The notes: generated by a model not told the origin, from the letters alone. A DNA stretch of 64,000 nucleotides from DATAEY01 sp045805565 (GCA_045805565.1 JBJMKZ010000004.1:50257-114256), one strand, 5' to 3'; positions 18,262 to 27,128 are shown, counted from the stretch's first letter. Numbers and translations: made by a program.

Positions 18262-19029
18262 GTGACGGACCCGGTCCGCTACGAGCGTGTCGGGGCGGCG
18301 GCGGTGCTGACCATCGAGCGGCCGCAGCGCCGCAACGCCGTCGACGGGCCGACCGCCGATGCCCTGGGCGACGGGTACCGGCGCTTCGAGGCCGACGACG
18401 GCGCCCGGGTCCTGGTGCTCACCGGCGCCGGCGAGGACGCCTTCTGCGCCGGCGCCGACCTCAAGGCGCTCGAGACGTTCGGGCCACGGCTGGCCGCGCC
18501 CGAGGGGCCGCTCGGGTTCACGCGCCTGACCCCGCCCAAGCCGGCCATCGCGGCGATATCCGGCTGGTGCCTGGCCGGTGGCCTGGAGCTGGCGCTGTGG
18601 TGCGACCTGCGGATCGCGGCCGAAGGGTCGACCCTGGGATTCCCGGAGCGCCGCTGGGGAGTGCCCCTGATCGACGGCGGCACCCAGCGTCTGCCCCGGA
18701 TCGTCGGCCTGGGCCGGGCGCTGGACATGATCATCACCGGGCGCATGGTGGAGGCCGACGAGGCGCTGGCCATCGGGCTGCTGACCGAGGTGGTGGCTGC
18801 GGGCCGCCATCTCGAGCGCGCGCTGGAGATGGCGGAGGGGTTGGCCGCCTTCCCCCAGGACACGCTGCTGGCCGACCGCCGCGCGGCCATCGAGGGGCTC
18901 GGATTGCCGCTGGAGGCCGGTCTGGCGATCGAAGCCCAGAGCGGCGCCCGAACCTTCGGGACGGCGCTGCAGGGCGCGGGTCGGTTCGCCGGAGGCGAGG
19001 GTCGCGGCGGCGCCGGCGCCGGTGTCTGA
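18262..19029 (+). CDS. Enoyl-CoA hydratase/isomerase family protein
   Basis: 255 residues, crotonase fold. Visible are AFCAGADLKA (oxyanion hole), GWCLAGGLELALWCDLRIA and the ERRWGVPLIDGG stretch, which is characteristic of one actinobacterial crotonase subgroup. It would hydrate or isomerise an enoyl-CoA in fatty acid or related catabolism. It starts with GTG 18262, 25 bp after the small membrane protein gene, and is followed 51 bp later by the double-SDR gene. The exact substrate cannot be read from sequence. Confidence 0.88.
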   Translation: MTDPVRYERVGAAAVLTIERPQRRNAVDGPTADALGDGYRRFEADDGARVLVLTGAGEDAFCAGADLKALETFGPRLAAPEGPLGFTRLTPPKPAIAAISGWCLAGGLELALWCDLRIAAEGSTLGFPERRWGVPLIDGGTQRLPRIVGLGRALDMIITGRMVEADEALAIGLLTEVVAAGRHLERALEMAEGLAAFPQDTLLADRRAAIEGLGLPLEAGLAIEAQSGARTFGTALQGAGRFAGGEGRGGAGAGV

Positions 19030-19080
19030 GCCTCGGGGTCGCGACCTATAGGCTTGCGCAGGCGGCATGCGGCGCAAGCG

Positions 19081-21075
19081 ATGACCTACTTCGTCACCGG
19101 CGCAACCGGGTTCATAGGGAGGCATCTGGTCGAGCGGCTGCTGGCCCGGGACGGCCAGATACACGTGCTCGTACGAGAGGGCTCGGTCGGCAAGCTCGAC
19201 GAGCTGATCGAGCACTGGAGCGCCGGCGTCGGTGACGTCCGCGATCGGATCGTCCCGGTCGTCGGGGACCTCGGGCAGGAGCGGCTGGGCGTACCGGAAG
19301 ACGTGGTGGAGCAGCTGCGCCAGGACGTCGACCACTTGTTCCACCTGGCCGCCATCTACGACATGACCGCCGACGACGAGGTCAACGAGGCCCTGAACGT
19401 GGGCGGCACCCGCCACGCGATCGAGCTCGCCAACGCGATCGAGGCGGGCATCTTCCATCACGTCTCCTCGATCGCCGCCGCGGGCCTCTACAAGGGGCTG
19501 TTCCGCGAGGACATGTTCGACGAGGGCCAGCCTCTCGACCACCCCTACCACCGCACCAAGTTCGAGTCCGAGAAGCTCGCCCGCACCCAGCTGGAGGGTG
19601 CGTGGCGGATCTATCGGCCCGGGATCGTGGTCGGCAACTCCCAGACCGGCGAGATGGACAAGATCGACGGGCCCTACTACTTCTTCACCGCGATCAAGAC
19701 GATCCGTCACTACCTGCCCGAGTGGGTGCCCCTGGTCGGGCTCGAACTGGGCTACACCAACGTCGTGCCGGTCGACTTCGTCGCCGGGGCGATGGACCAC
19801 ATCGCCCACCAGCCGGGGCTCGACGGGCAGGCGTTCCACCTCACCAGCCCGAAGTCCCAGCGCTCCGGCGAGGTCCTCAACGCATTCGCCCGCGCCGCCC
19901 ACGCCCCCCAGCTGGCCATGCGCGTGGACGCCCGCCTGCTCAACGCCCTGCCCAGGGGCACGCTGTCGATGCTCATGAAGCTGCCGCCGGCCAGGGACGT
20001 GCGGCGCAGCATGCTGGCCGACCTCGGGATTCCCGAGGGGGTGGTCGAGTACGTCGGGCTGACCGCGCAGTTCGACACGCGCGACACCGAGCGGGCCCTG
20101 GCGGGCTCCGGGATCGAGGTTCCGCCCCTCGACGACTACGCGGACAAGCTGTGGGACTACTGGGAGCGCACCCTCGACCCGGACCTGTTCAAGGACCGCT
20201 CGTTCGAGGCGGCGGCCAACGGGAAGACCGTCCTCATCACCGGAGCTTCGAGCGGGATCGGGAAGGCCACCGCCCTGAAGGTCGCCGCCGCCGGCGGGAT
20301 CCCGCTCCTGGTCGCCCGCAGCGAGGACCGGCTGCTCGAGACCAAGCAGGAGATCGAGGGCGCCGGCGGGAGCGCCTACGTCTATCCCGCCGACCTGTCC
20401 GACATGGACTCGATCGACGACATGGTGGAGCGGGTGCTGGCCGAGCACCCGGCGGTCAACGTCCTGGTCAACAACGCCGGGCGTTCGATCCGCCGCGGAA
20501 TCGCGCTCTCCTACGACCGCTTCCATGACTTCGAGCGCACGATGCAGATCAACTACTTCGGCGCCATCCGCCTCACCATGCGCCTGCTGACCCACATGCG
20601 CAAGGGGGCCGGCGGCCACGTCATCAACATCTCGTCCATCGGGGTCCAGACCAGCCCTCCCCGCTTCTCGGCGTACGTGGCGTCGAAGGCGGCGCTCGAC
20701 GGCTGGACCAAGTGCGTGGCCTCGGAGGTGGTCGGCGACGGCGTCACGTTCACCACCATCCACATGCCCCTGGTCCGCACGCCGATGATCGCGCCCACCA
20801 AGATGTACGACGCCTTCCCGACCATCACGCCCGACGACGCGGCCGATCTCATCTGCGAGGCGATCCGCAGCAAGCCCAAGGAGGTGAACACCCGGTTGGG
20901 CACGTTCGGGGAGGTGGCCTACGCGTTGGCGCCGAAGGCGGTGGACCAGATCCTGCACATGGCCTACAAGGTGTTCCCGGACTCGGCGGCGGCCCGCGGC
21001 GAGAAGGACAGGGATGAGAAGGCGTCCGTCGAGCAGATCGCGATGGCCAACCTCATGCGGGGAGTGCACTGGTAA
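19081..21075 (+). CDS. Two-domain SDR reductase, putative fatty acyl-CoA reductase
   Basis: 664 residues made of two short-chain dehydrogenase domains. The first (about 1-370) is an extended SDR with TGATGFIGRHLVERLL and a Tyr/Lys pair in HPYHRTKFESEK. The second (about 380-664) is a classical SDR with TGASSGIGKATAL, the NNAG motif, a serine in NISSIG and YVASKAAL. This layout matches mycobacterial-type fatty acyl-CoA reductases that make alcohols or aldehydes for wax or lipid synthesis. ATG 19081 gives the standard N terminus. A TAGGCT box lies 26 nt upstream. Substrate chain length cannot be inferred. Confidence 0.85.
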   Translation: MTYFVTGATGFIGRHLVERLLARDGQIHVLVREGSVGKLDELIEHWSAGVGDVRDRIVPVVGDLGQERLGVPEDVVEQLRQDVDHLFHLAAIYDMTADDEVNEALNVGGTRHAIELANAIEAGIFHHVSSIAAAGLYKGLFREDMFDEGQPLDHPYHRTKFESEKLARTQLEGAWRIYRPGIVVGNSQTGEMDKIDGPYYFFTAIKTIRHYLPEWVPLVGLELGYTNVVPVDFVAGAMDHIAHQPGLDGQAFHLTSPKSQRSGEVLNAFARAAHAPQLAMRVDARLLNALPRGTLSMLMKLPPARDVRRSMLADLGIPEGVVEYVGLTAQFDTRDTERALAGSGIEVPPLDDYADKLWDYWERTLDPDLFKDRSFEAAANGKTVLITGASSGIGKATALKVAAAGGIPLLVARSEDRLLETKQEIEGAGGSAYVYPADLSDMDSIDDMVERVLAEHPAVNVLVNNAGRSIRRGIALSYDRFHDFERTMQINYFGAIRLTMRLLTHMRKGAGGHVINISSIGVQTSPPRFSAYVASKAALDGWTKCVASEVVGDGVTFTTIHMPLVRTPMIAPTKMYDAFPTITPDDAADLICEAIRSKPKEVNTRLGTFGEVAYALAPKAVDQILHMAYKVFPDSAAARGEKDRDEKASVEQIAMANLMRGVHW

Positions 21076-21092
21076 CCGATCGCCGGGCTCTG

Positions 21093-22073
21093 GTGGCACG
21101 CGCCGGAGCCGTGGCGGCCACGCTCGCCGTGCTCGCCGCCGGCATAGGCGCCTGCGGCGGCGGTCGCGAACGGCGGGCGACGCTGCTGCTCGACTTCACG
21201 CCCAACGCGGTCCACGCCGGAATCTTCAGCGCGGTGGCGCGCGGGTACGACCGCCGGGAGGGCGTGCGACTGGCGGTCAGGCAGCCGTCCGCCTCCACCG
21301 ACGCGGTCAAGCTCCTGGTCGCGGGCCGCGCCGACTTCGCGGTCCTAGACATCCACGACCTGGCCATCGCACGCGAGAAGGGACGCGACATCGTCGGCGT
21401 CATGGCGCTCGTCCAGCGCCCCCTGGCAGCCGTGCTGTCGGCCCCCGGGATCCACAGCCCACGCCAGCTAGAGGGCCGGCGGGTGGGAGTCACCGGACTG
21501 CCCAGCGACGACGCCGTGCTGCGTTCGGTCGTGCGCGGCGACGACGGGAACCCCGGCCGCGTGAGGAGGGTGACCATCGGTTTCAACGCGGTGCCCAGCC
21601 TGCTGACGCGCCGGGTGGCGGGCGCCACCGGCTTCTGGAACGTCGAGGGCGTCGCCCTGCGCCGCCGCAGCCCTGACTACGGAGAGTTCCGGGTCGACTC
21701 CTACGGAGCTCCGCCCTACCCCGAGCTGGTGGTGTGCGTCACCCGCCGCACGCTGCGCCGCCAGCCCGAGCTGGTGCGCTCTGTCCGCGTCGCCCTGAGG
21801 CGCGGCTACGGGTTCACGCTCGCCCATCCGCGCGCCAGCGTGGGCGACTTGGCGGCGCGGGCGCCGGGGCTCGACCGGCCGGTGGCCGCCGACCAGCTGG
21901 CCACCATCCGCCCGGCGATGACGCTCCACGGCCGTTTCGGCGTGGTGGACGCAGGGCGGCTGCGTGCGTGGGCGAGGTGGGAGGCGCGCTTCGGGGTCGT
22001 GCGCCGGCCCCCCGACGTCGCGCGCGCCTTCGACCTCGCCGGCGCGGACCACGATCGGGCGCCCGGCGGCTGA
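21093..22073 (+). CDS. Substrate-binding lipoprotein, THI5/NMT1-like
   Basis: 326 residues. A short signal peptide ends in the lipobox AGIGAC, with Cys21 predicted to be lipidated. The body resembles periplasmic binding proteins of the THI5/NMT1 (ThiY, SsuA) group: LLLDFTPNAVHAGIFSA near residue 32 and an ADFAVLDIHDLAIARE segment. Such proteins deliver pyrimidine precursors of thiamine or related compounds to an ABC importer. No permease or ATPase gene of that type is adjacent. The GTG start lies 18 nt after the reductase stop, so it may be co-transcribed with it. Confidence 0.75.
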   Translation: MARAGAVAATLAVLAAGIGACGGGRERRATLLLDFTPNAVHAGIFSAVARGYDRREGVRLAVRQPSASTDAVKLLVAGRADFAVLDIHDLAIAREKGRDIVGVMALVQRPLAAVLSAPGIHSPRQLEGRRVGVTGLPSDDAVLRSVVRGDDGNPGRVRRVTIGFNAVPSLLTRRVAGATGFWNVEGVALRRRSPDYGEFRVDSYGAPPYPELVVCVTRRTLRRQPELVRSVRVALRRGYGFTLAHPRASVGDLAARAPGLDRPVAADQLATIRPAMTLHGRFGVVDAGRLRAWARWEARFGVVRRPPDVARAFDLAGADHDRAPGG

Positions 22074-22087
22074 GCCACCGCCCGGGA

Positions 22088-22906
22088 TCAGATCCGGAAC
22101 ACCGGGATCAGGCGCTCCTCGTGCTCGGCCTCGATTCGGGCGACAACCTCGATGTGCTCCTCGATCCCCGAGCCGCGCAGCTTGGTGGCCAGGAGCTCGT
22201 CGACCTGGAAGATCCCGGCGCTGTTGGACATGAGGATCTCGACCCGCACGGCGCGGTCGCGTCCCGCCGAGATCTTGACCTCCTCGATCGCGTAGGCGGA
22301 CAGGGAGTGGATGTTGCGATGCCCGGCCTCGAACGGCACCCGTGAGCGTCCCCGCGCCATGTCCAGGGCGTCTGCCACCCGCACCACCCCGGCCTCGACC
22401 GTGAACGGGGCGCCGTCGCGGCGGTGGCCGATGATCGCGTGCATGGCCTCGGCCACTACGATCGAGCGCTCGGGCTCCTCGTACAGGCCGCAGAGCAGGC
22501 TGCCCAGCTTGTCGGCGGTTAGGAACAGCGAGTGGGACTCGTGGTCCGAGCGGTGGACCTGCATGCCCACGCAGTGGAACAGCGAGGCGGCGGCGATCAC
22601 CACCTCGGCGTCGTGCTCGCTCATCCCGTAGTCGGCGACCATTCCCGGACTGACGCCGCGCCGGAACAGCAGCCGGGCGATCCGCAGCGCGACGTTGACC
22701 ACCACCTGGATGTGGACCCACGAGTGGTCGGACATCCCCAGCCGCCGGCTGGCGTTGACCGCCGAGACGTGCCACCAGGCCTTGAGCTGATCGTCGGCGT
22801 TGACCGCGTCCAGGAGCCGCTCGAGCCTGCGATTGCCCCGGGTGGGAGCCGCGATGCGCACATCGGCGAGCGCCGCGCGCGGTCGCTGGGGACTCTGCGG
22901 GCTCAC
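22088..22906 (-). CDS. HD-domain-like phosphohydrolase with altered metal motif
   Basis: 272 residues from GTG 22906; GTG 22861 is an alternative. The protein is helical, with histidines at SWVHIQVV, ASLFHCVGMQVHR, HESHSLFL and HAIIGHRRDG in the order typical of HD-superfamily hydrolases. The defining doublet is His-Cys (FHC) where family members have His-Asp, so metal binding may be changed or lost. A C-terminal stretch (about 195-272) is alpha/beta. It is divergent from the ABC transporter genes, with 33 bp between starts. Substrate unknown. Confidence 0.7.
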   Translation of the reverse strand: MSPQSPQRPRAALADVRIAAPTRGNRRLERLLDAVNADDQLKAWWHVSAVNASRRLGMSDHSWVHIQVVVNVALRIARLLFRRGVSPGMVADYGMSEHDAEVVIAAASLFHCVGMQVHRSDHESHSLFLTADKLGSLLCGLYEEPERSIVVAEAMHAIIGHRRDGAPFTVEAGVVRVADALDMARGRSRVPFEAGHRNIHSLSAYAIEEVKISAGRDRAVRVEILMSNSAGIFQVDELLATKLRGSGIEEHIEVVARIEAEHEERLIPVFRI

Positions 22907-22939
22907 CGCCGCACCGGGGTCATCGGAGGCGATGTTGGC

Positions 22940-23833
22940 ATGATTGCCGGAGTGACGAACGCGGGCGCTCAGACCGGGGCCGCGGGCGAGCCGGCGATAG
23001 CCGTCCGCGGGCTGCGCAAGCGCTACGGCGACCTGGAGGCGGTCCGGGGTGTGGACTTCGAGGTCCGCCGCGGCGAGGTGTTCGGGCTGCTGGGACCCAA
23101 CGGGGCCGGTAAGACGACGACGGTGGAGATCCTCGAGGGCTACCGCGACCGGACCGACGGCGACGTCTCGGTGCTGGGCCACAACCCGGGCCTGCGCGAG
23201 CGCGCGTTGCGCGAGCGGGTGGGCATCGTGCTGCAGAGCTCCGGGATCTACCGCCACCTCACGGTCCGCGAGGCGCTATCGCACTGGGCGGGGCTGTATC
23301 CCGCGCCGCGGGACGTCGACGAGGTCCTCGGGCTGGCCGGGCTGGCCGACAAGGCGCAGGAGCGCACCCGGCGGCTCTCGGGGGGCCAGCTGCGGCGGCT
23401 GGACTTCGCGCTGGCCCTGGTCGGCGATCCCGAGCTGATCTTCCTCGACGAGCCGACCACCGGCTTCGATCCCGCCGCCCGGCGAAACGCATGGGACACC
23501 GTGCGCTCGCTGAAGGCGCTCGGCAAGACCGTCCTGCTCACCACCCATTACCTCGACGAGGCGCAGGCCCTGGCCGACCGGGTGGCGATCATCAAGGAGG
23601 GCAGGATCCTGGCCCAGGGCGCGCCCGAGTCGCTGGGCGCCGGCGGGCAGCGCTACCGCGTGTCGTATCGCAACGGGGGCGGCGGCCTGGTCGAGCGCGA
23701 GACCGACGACCCGACCGCGCTGCTGCACGAGCTCACCACCACGGCGCTGGCCCGCGAGGAGCGCCTCGAACAGCTCACCGTCACGCGGCCGACCCTGGAG
23801 GAGGTCTACCTCGAGCTGACCACCGATGGCTGA
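22940..23833 (+). CDS. ABC transporter ATP-binding protein (exporter type)
   Basis: 297 residues. All ABC motifs are present: Walker A GPNGAGKTTT, Q-loop VLQSSG, signature LSGGQLRR, Walker B LIFLDEPTTGFD and the H-loop TTHYLDEA. A C-terminal stretch of about 75 residues (RYRVSYRNGG...) is typical of DrrA/NatA-like exporters. A GGAGG ribosome site lies 10 nt before ATG 22940; GTG 22952 is an alternative start. It overlaps the permease gene by 8 bp. The pair forms an exporter of unknown substrate, possibly a drug or lipid. Confidence 0.92.
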   Translation: MIAGVTNAGAQTGAAGEPAIAVRGLRKRYGDLEAVRGVDFEVRRGEVFGLLGPNGAGKTTTVEILEGYRDRTDGDVSVLGHNPGLRERALRERVGIVLQSSGIYRHLTVREALSHWAGLYPAPRDVDEVLGLAGLADKAQERTRRLSGGQLRRLDFALALVGDPELIFLDEPTTGFDPAARRNAWDTVRSLKALGKTVLLTTHYLDEAQALADRVAIIKEGRILAQGAPESLGAGGQRYRVSYRNGGGGLVERETDDPTALLHELTTTALAREERLEQLTVTRPTLEEVYLELTTDG

Positions 23834-24575
23834 GCTCGCGGCGCTCACCTGGCGCCAGTATCGGCTGGAGCGGCGGATGTTCTGGCGCAATCCCTCGGCC
23901 GCGTTCTTCAACTTCCTGCTGCCGCTGCTGTTCCTGGGCGTGTTCGGTCTGGTGTTCTCGTCGAGCCGACGCAACCTCGAAGTGCTGGTGCCGGGAATCG
24001 CCGGCATGAGCGTGATGGCCACCACGTTCAACGCCCTGGCCTTCAACATGACCTTCCTGCGCGAGCAGGGCGTGCTCAAGCGAATCCGGGGAACGCCCCT
24101 TCCGCCCGGGGCGTACCTGTCGGGCATCGCGCTGAGCGCGGTGACCAACACCGCGCTGCAGATCGCGATCGTGGTCCTCGCCGGCTGGGGCGTGTTCGGC
24201 ATCGGGCTGCCCAGGGACTGGCTCGAGCTGGGCGTGTTCACCGCCGCGGGGGTGGTCTGCTTCGCCTCGCTCGGCGTCGCGCTCTCCCACGCGATCCCGA
24301 ACTTCGAGTCGGCCGCCGCCTACGTCAACTTCGTCTTCCTGCCGGTGATCATCTTCTCCGGCGTCTTCTACGACGTCGCCGACGCGCCGCACTTCGTGCG
24401 CGACATCGCCGAGGGCCTGCCCCTCAAGCACCTGATCGACGGGCTGTCGGGAGCCCTGGTCACCGGTCGCGGCCTGGGCGTCAACCTCAGCGCCCTGGCG
24501 GTGATCGCGGTATGGACCGGGCTCGGGCTGCTGCTGGCGATCCGCGGCTTCAGCTGGGACCAGCGGCGGGCGTGA
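23826..24575 (+). CDS. ABC-2 type transporter permease
   Basis: 249 residues with six predicted membrane helices. The N terminus (ALTWRQYRLERRMFWRNP) and the central RIRGTPLPPGAYL loop fit the ABC-2 permease family that pairs with DrrA-type ATPases. The start overlaps the ATPase gene by 8 bp, and the stop TGA overlaps the ATG of the phosphoesterase gene. It forms the membrane channel of the exporter. Confidence 0.92.
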   Translation: MAELAALTWRQYRLERRMFWRNPSAAFFNFLLPLLFLGVFGLVFSSSRRNLEVLVPGIAGMSVMATTFNALAFNMTFLREQGVLKRIRGTPLPPGAYLSGIALSAVTNTALQIAIVVLAGWGVFGIGLPRDWLELGVFTAAGVVCFASLGVALSHAIPNFESAAAYVNFVFLPVIIFSGVFYDVADAPHFVRDIAEGLPLKHLIDGLSGALVTGRGLGVNLSALAVIAVWTGLGLLLAIRGFSWDQRRA

Positions 24576-25265
24576 TGGCGCCTCTGGCGCTGCTCTACGA
24601 CGTTCACGGCAACCTCCCCGCCCTGCGGGCGGTACTCGATGACGCCCGGGCCCAGGGCGCCGCCCGGTTCATGCTGGGCGGCGACTACGCGCTGTTCGGA
24701 CCCTGGCCGCAGGAGACCGTCGCCGCTCTGCGTGAGCTGCGCGACGCCGAGTGGATCCGCGGCAACGGCGAGCGTTGGACGGCGTCCCCCGGCCAGGCGC
24801 CTGACGATCCGGTGGTCCAGGGGGCGATCGCGGGCTGTCGCGAGGCCCTGGGGCCCGAGGCGGTGCACGAGCTGGCGGGTCTGCCGGAGACCGCGACCGG
24901 CGACGGCACCCTCTACTGCCACGGCTCTCCCGCCTCCGACGTGCGCTCGTTCATGCCGCAGCCGGCGCAAGACGAGGCGGAGCTGCTGGAGGGCGTGCAG
25001 ACGCGACGGCTGGTGTTCGGCCACACCCACCTGCCGTTCCGGCGGGTGGCCGGCGGTGGAATCGAGCTGCTCAACCCCGGCAGCATCGGGATGCCGTTCG
25101 ACGGCGACCCGCGCGCCCGCCTACGCCCTGATCGGCGACGGCGGCGAGGTCGAGCACCGTCGGGTCGCCTACGACCACCGCAGGGCGGCCGCCGCGGTCC
25201 GGGAGCGCTTCGCCGGCGACTGGCCCGAGACGGTGGCGCGCCGCATCGAGCGGGCCAGGTTCTAG
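24575..25265 (+). pseudogene. Metallophosphoesterase with apparent 1-bp frameshift
   Basis: The first 180 residues are a normal YfcE-type phosphoesterase: YDVHGN, LGGDYALFG, GNGE, CHGSP and FGHTHLPF are intact. At GMPFDGDPRA (25103-25117) the frame breaks. The expected continuation AYALIGDGGEVEHRRVAYD, ending at the TAG at 25263-25265, is in the +1 frame. One surplus C in the run at 25116-25118 explains it; removing one base gives a 229-residue protein. Read as given, the frame runs on through the next gene without a stop, making an artificial fusion. It is either a real inactivation or a sequencing error. Confidence 0.8.
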
Positions 25266-25305
25266 CGGCGGGGCGAAGTCGCCGGCGGCGCGGACCCGCC
25301 TGGGA

Positions 25306-25311
25306 TAGGGT
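25306..25311 (+). promoter_or_regulatory. Candidate -10 box (TAGGGT)
   Basis: TAGGGT ends 7 nt before the GTG start at 25319 of the metallo-beta-lactamase-fold gene, suggesting a leaderless message independent of the frameshifted gene upstream. Confidence 0.35.
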
Positions 25312-25318
25312 CCGGGCC

Positions 25319-25984
25319 GTGAAGCGGCTGGCGGACGGGCTCCATCAGCTGTCGGGCTTCCCGCCCAACGCGATCAACGTCTACCTGGTGGGCGACGTCG
25401 TGGTGGACGCCGCCAGCCGTCACGCCGCTCGCCGCATCCTTCGCCAGCTGCGCGGGCACCGGGTGGCCGCCCACGCGCTCACCCACGCGCATCCCGACCA
25501 CCAGGGGTCAAGCGCCCGGCTGTGCCGCGAGCTCGGGATCCCGTACTGGTGCGGAGAGGGTGACGTGGCCGCGGCCGAGAGCGGGGACATCGTCCGGTAT
25601 CAGCCCGACCGACCGATCAATCGCGTCATGCACCGCCTGATGAGCGGTGCCGGGCACCCGGTCGACCGGCCGCTGCGCGAGGGCGACGAGGTCGGCGGCT
25701 TCACCGTGCTCGAGGTCCCGGGCCACTCGGCGGGACATGTCGCCTACTGGCGGGAGGTTGACCGGACGCTGGTCATTGGCGACGTGATCAACAACATGGA
25801 CGTCAGGACCGGAATCCCCGGCCTGCACGAGCCGCCGGCCGCGTTCACCCCCGACCCCGCCCGCAACCGGGTGTCCGCCCGGCGGCTGGCAGAACTCGAG
25901 CCGGCGCTCGTCTGCTTCGGGCACGGCGCCCCCCTGCGCGACACCGCCCGGTTCGTCGATTTCGTGGCCGACCTGCCCGAATAG
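25319..25984 (+). CDS. Metallo-beta-lactamase-fold hydrolase
   Basis: 221 residues. The metal motif THAHPDHQG is complete, and further ligand positions are seen in VPGHSAGHVAYW, the Asp in VIGDVINN and the closing CFGHGAPL. The fold serves glyoxalase II-like thioesterases and many other hydrolases; nothing here fixes the substrate. GTG 25319 was chosen because it gives the usual N terminus (KRLADGLHQLSGFPPNAINVY) and follows a TAGGGT box. The frameshift in the upstream gene puts the two in one open frame, but they are clearly separate proteins. Confidence 0.88.
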   Translation: MKRLADGLHQLSGFPPNAINVYLVGDVVVDAASRHAARRILRQLRGHRVAAHALTHAHPDHQGSSARLCRELGIPYWCGEGDVAAAESGDIVRYQPDRPINRVMHRLMSGAGHPVDRPLREGDEVGGFTVLEVPGHSAGHVAYWREVDRTLVIGDVINNMDVRTGIPGLHEPPAAFTPDPARNRVSARRLAELEPALVCFGHGAPLRDTARFVDFVADLPE

Positions 25985-26088
25985 GGGCCGATTCCGCCGG
26001 GGCGGTCCGCCACGCCTCGGGGCTCCGGATCGAATCCCACTCAAACATCGCGGCGAAGCGGCCGATAACTCCCGGGGGCAAACCGGGC

Positions 26089-26114
26089 GTTTGAACGTCG
26101 GCGTTCCCGTCTAT
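26089..26114 (+). promoter_or_regulatory. Possible sigma-B-like promoter upstream of rsbW-like gene
   Basis: GTTT (26089-26092), 16 nt, GTCTAT (26109-26114). This is a weak match to GTTT-N15-17-GGGTAT. It lies in the 271 bp gap 25985-26255, in which I saw no gene. Anti-sigma genes are often under their own sigma factor, which makes the location sensible. Confidence 0.25.
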
Positions 26115-26255
26115 ATGCCTAGGAGCGGCACACTCCTCCCGAACCGAAGCGGCCCGGCGGCCGTCATGCCCCGTTCTACGCCATCTCCAACCTCGTGCGG
26201 ACGAACGAAGCTCGCCCGAGGCGTTCCGACCGGCAGCGCCGTCGTCGGCTGATCG

Positions 26256-27128
26256 ATGCGCTCCGCGCCGCTGCACGGAGTGAGCTCGCTGAGGAGCAGC
26301 GGCCCGCCCGACATGCTCCTCTCGCTCCAGAGTCGGCCCGAGAACGTCGCCCTCGTGCGCCAGGCGCTCAGTGGGCTCGGGGTCGCCGTGCGGCTAAACG
26401 GAGCGGTTCTCGCCGACGTCAAGACGGCCGTCAGCGAGGCCTGCAACAACGTCGTGGTGCACGCCTACGGCGGAAAGACGGGGCCGATGGAGGTCTACGT
26501 CCGCCCCATCGGGCAGGAGCTGACCGTGGTGGTCAGGGACGAGGGGGAGGGAATCCAGCCGCGGCCGTCGGAGCCGGATGCCCCGATGCAGGGCGTCGGC
26601 CTGTCGCTCATCCAGGCGCTGACCAAGACGGCGGAGTTCGGCGGCGGCGTCGGGGAGGGCACCGAGGTGCGGATGGTCTTCGAGGCGCCGGGCGAGCTGG
26701 ACCCCGGGAGCGTGGAAGCCATCGATGGCACCGCCCCGACCCCGACCCCGCCGCCCCCCGGCGACGTCGCGCTGTCGGTCTGCGGGCTGCTGGTCGGCCC
26801 CGTCCTCAGCAGCGTGGTGGCGATGGTCGCGGCCCGCTCCGGGTTCTCGGTCGAGCGGCTCTCCGACGCCCAGATCCTGACCGACACGATCGCCGCCCAC
26901 GCGCCGGCGGCCTTCCCTAGCCGGCATGTCCAAGTGGGGATCGACGCCGACGACGGCGAGCTGCTGATGCGCGTCGGCCCGCTGGTGCCTGACGGCGCCG
27001 AGGCGCTGGTCAAGGCGTCCGGGGTCGCGGGCCTGCAGCCCCTGCTGGAGCGGCTTCCCGACGAGCTCCTCGTCGAGCGCCCCGGGGGCGGCGAGGAGCT
27101 GCTGGTCCGACTGCGAGATACCGGCTAG
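26256..27128 (+). CDS. RsbW/SpoIIAB-like anti-sigma factor kinase with extra C-terminal domain
   Basis: 290 residues. The N-terminal half (about 20-150) is a GHKL ATPase of the anti-sigma type: N-box SEACNNVVVHAY, G1 box VVRDEGEGI, G2 box GVGLSLIQAL and GEGTEVRMVF. RsbW proteins bind a sigma factor and phosphorylate an anti-anti-sigma protein. After a Pro/Thr linker, about 135 residues follow whose strand pattern (VQVGIDADDGELLMRVGP, ELLVRL) suggests a second, degenerate copy of the fold. No anti-anti-sigma or sigma gene adjoins it. ATG 26313 is an alternative start. Confidence 0.8.
   Translation: MRSAPLHGVSSLRSSGPPDMLLSLQSRPENVALVRQALSGLGVAVRLNGAVLADVKTAVSEACNNVVVHAYGGKTGPMEVYVRPIGQELTVVVRDEGEGIQPRPSEPDAPMQGVGLSLIQALTKTAEFGGGVGEGTEVRMVFEAPGELDPGSVEAIDGTAPTPTPPPPGDVALSVCGLLVGPVLSSVVAMVAARSGFSVERLSDAQILTDTIAAHAPAAFPSRHVQVGIDADDGELLMRVGPLVPDGAEALVKASGVAGLQPLLERLPDELLVERPGGGEELLVRLRDTG

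Noticed and set aside
18184..21099. 971-codon open frame on the minus strand opposite the double-SDR gene
   Set aside because: Antisense shadow; composition (His/Val/Gly/Asp/Arg) is typical of reverse-complement translation of a GC-rich gene.
24512..25984. A phosphoesterase/metallo-beta-lactamase fusion protein
   Set aside because: The natural C terminus of the phosphoesterase is present in the next frame, so the fusion results from a one-base shift; the hydrolase has its own start and promoter box.
25985..26255. A small gene in the 271-bp gap before the rsbW-like gene
   Set aside because: Frames on both strands continue neighbouring shadows and show no protein-like composition; only a weak promoter-like element was seen.
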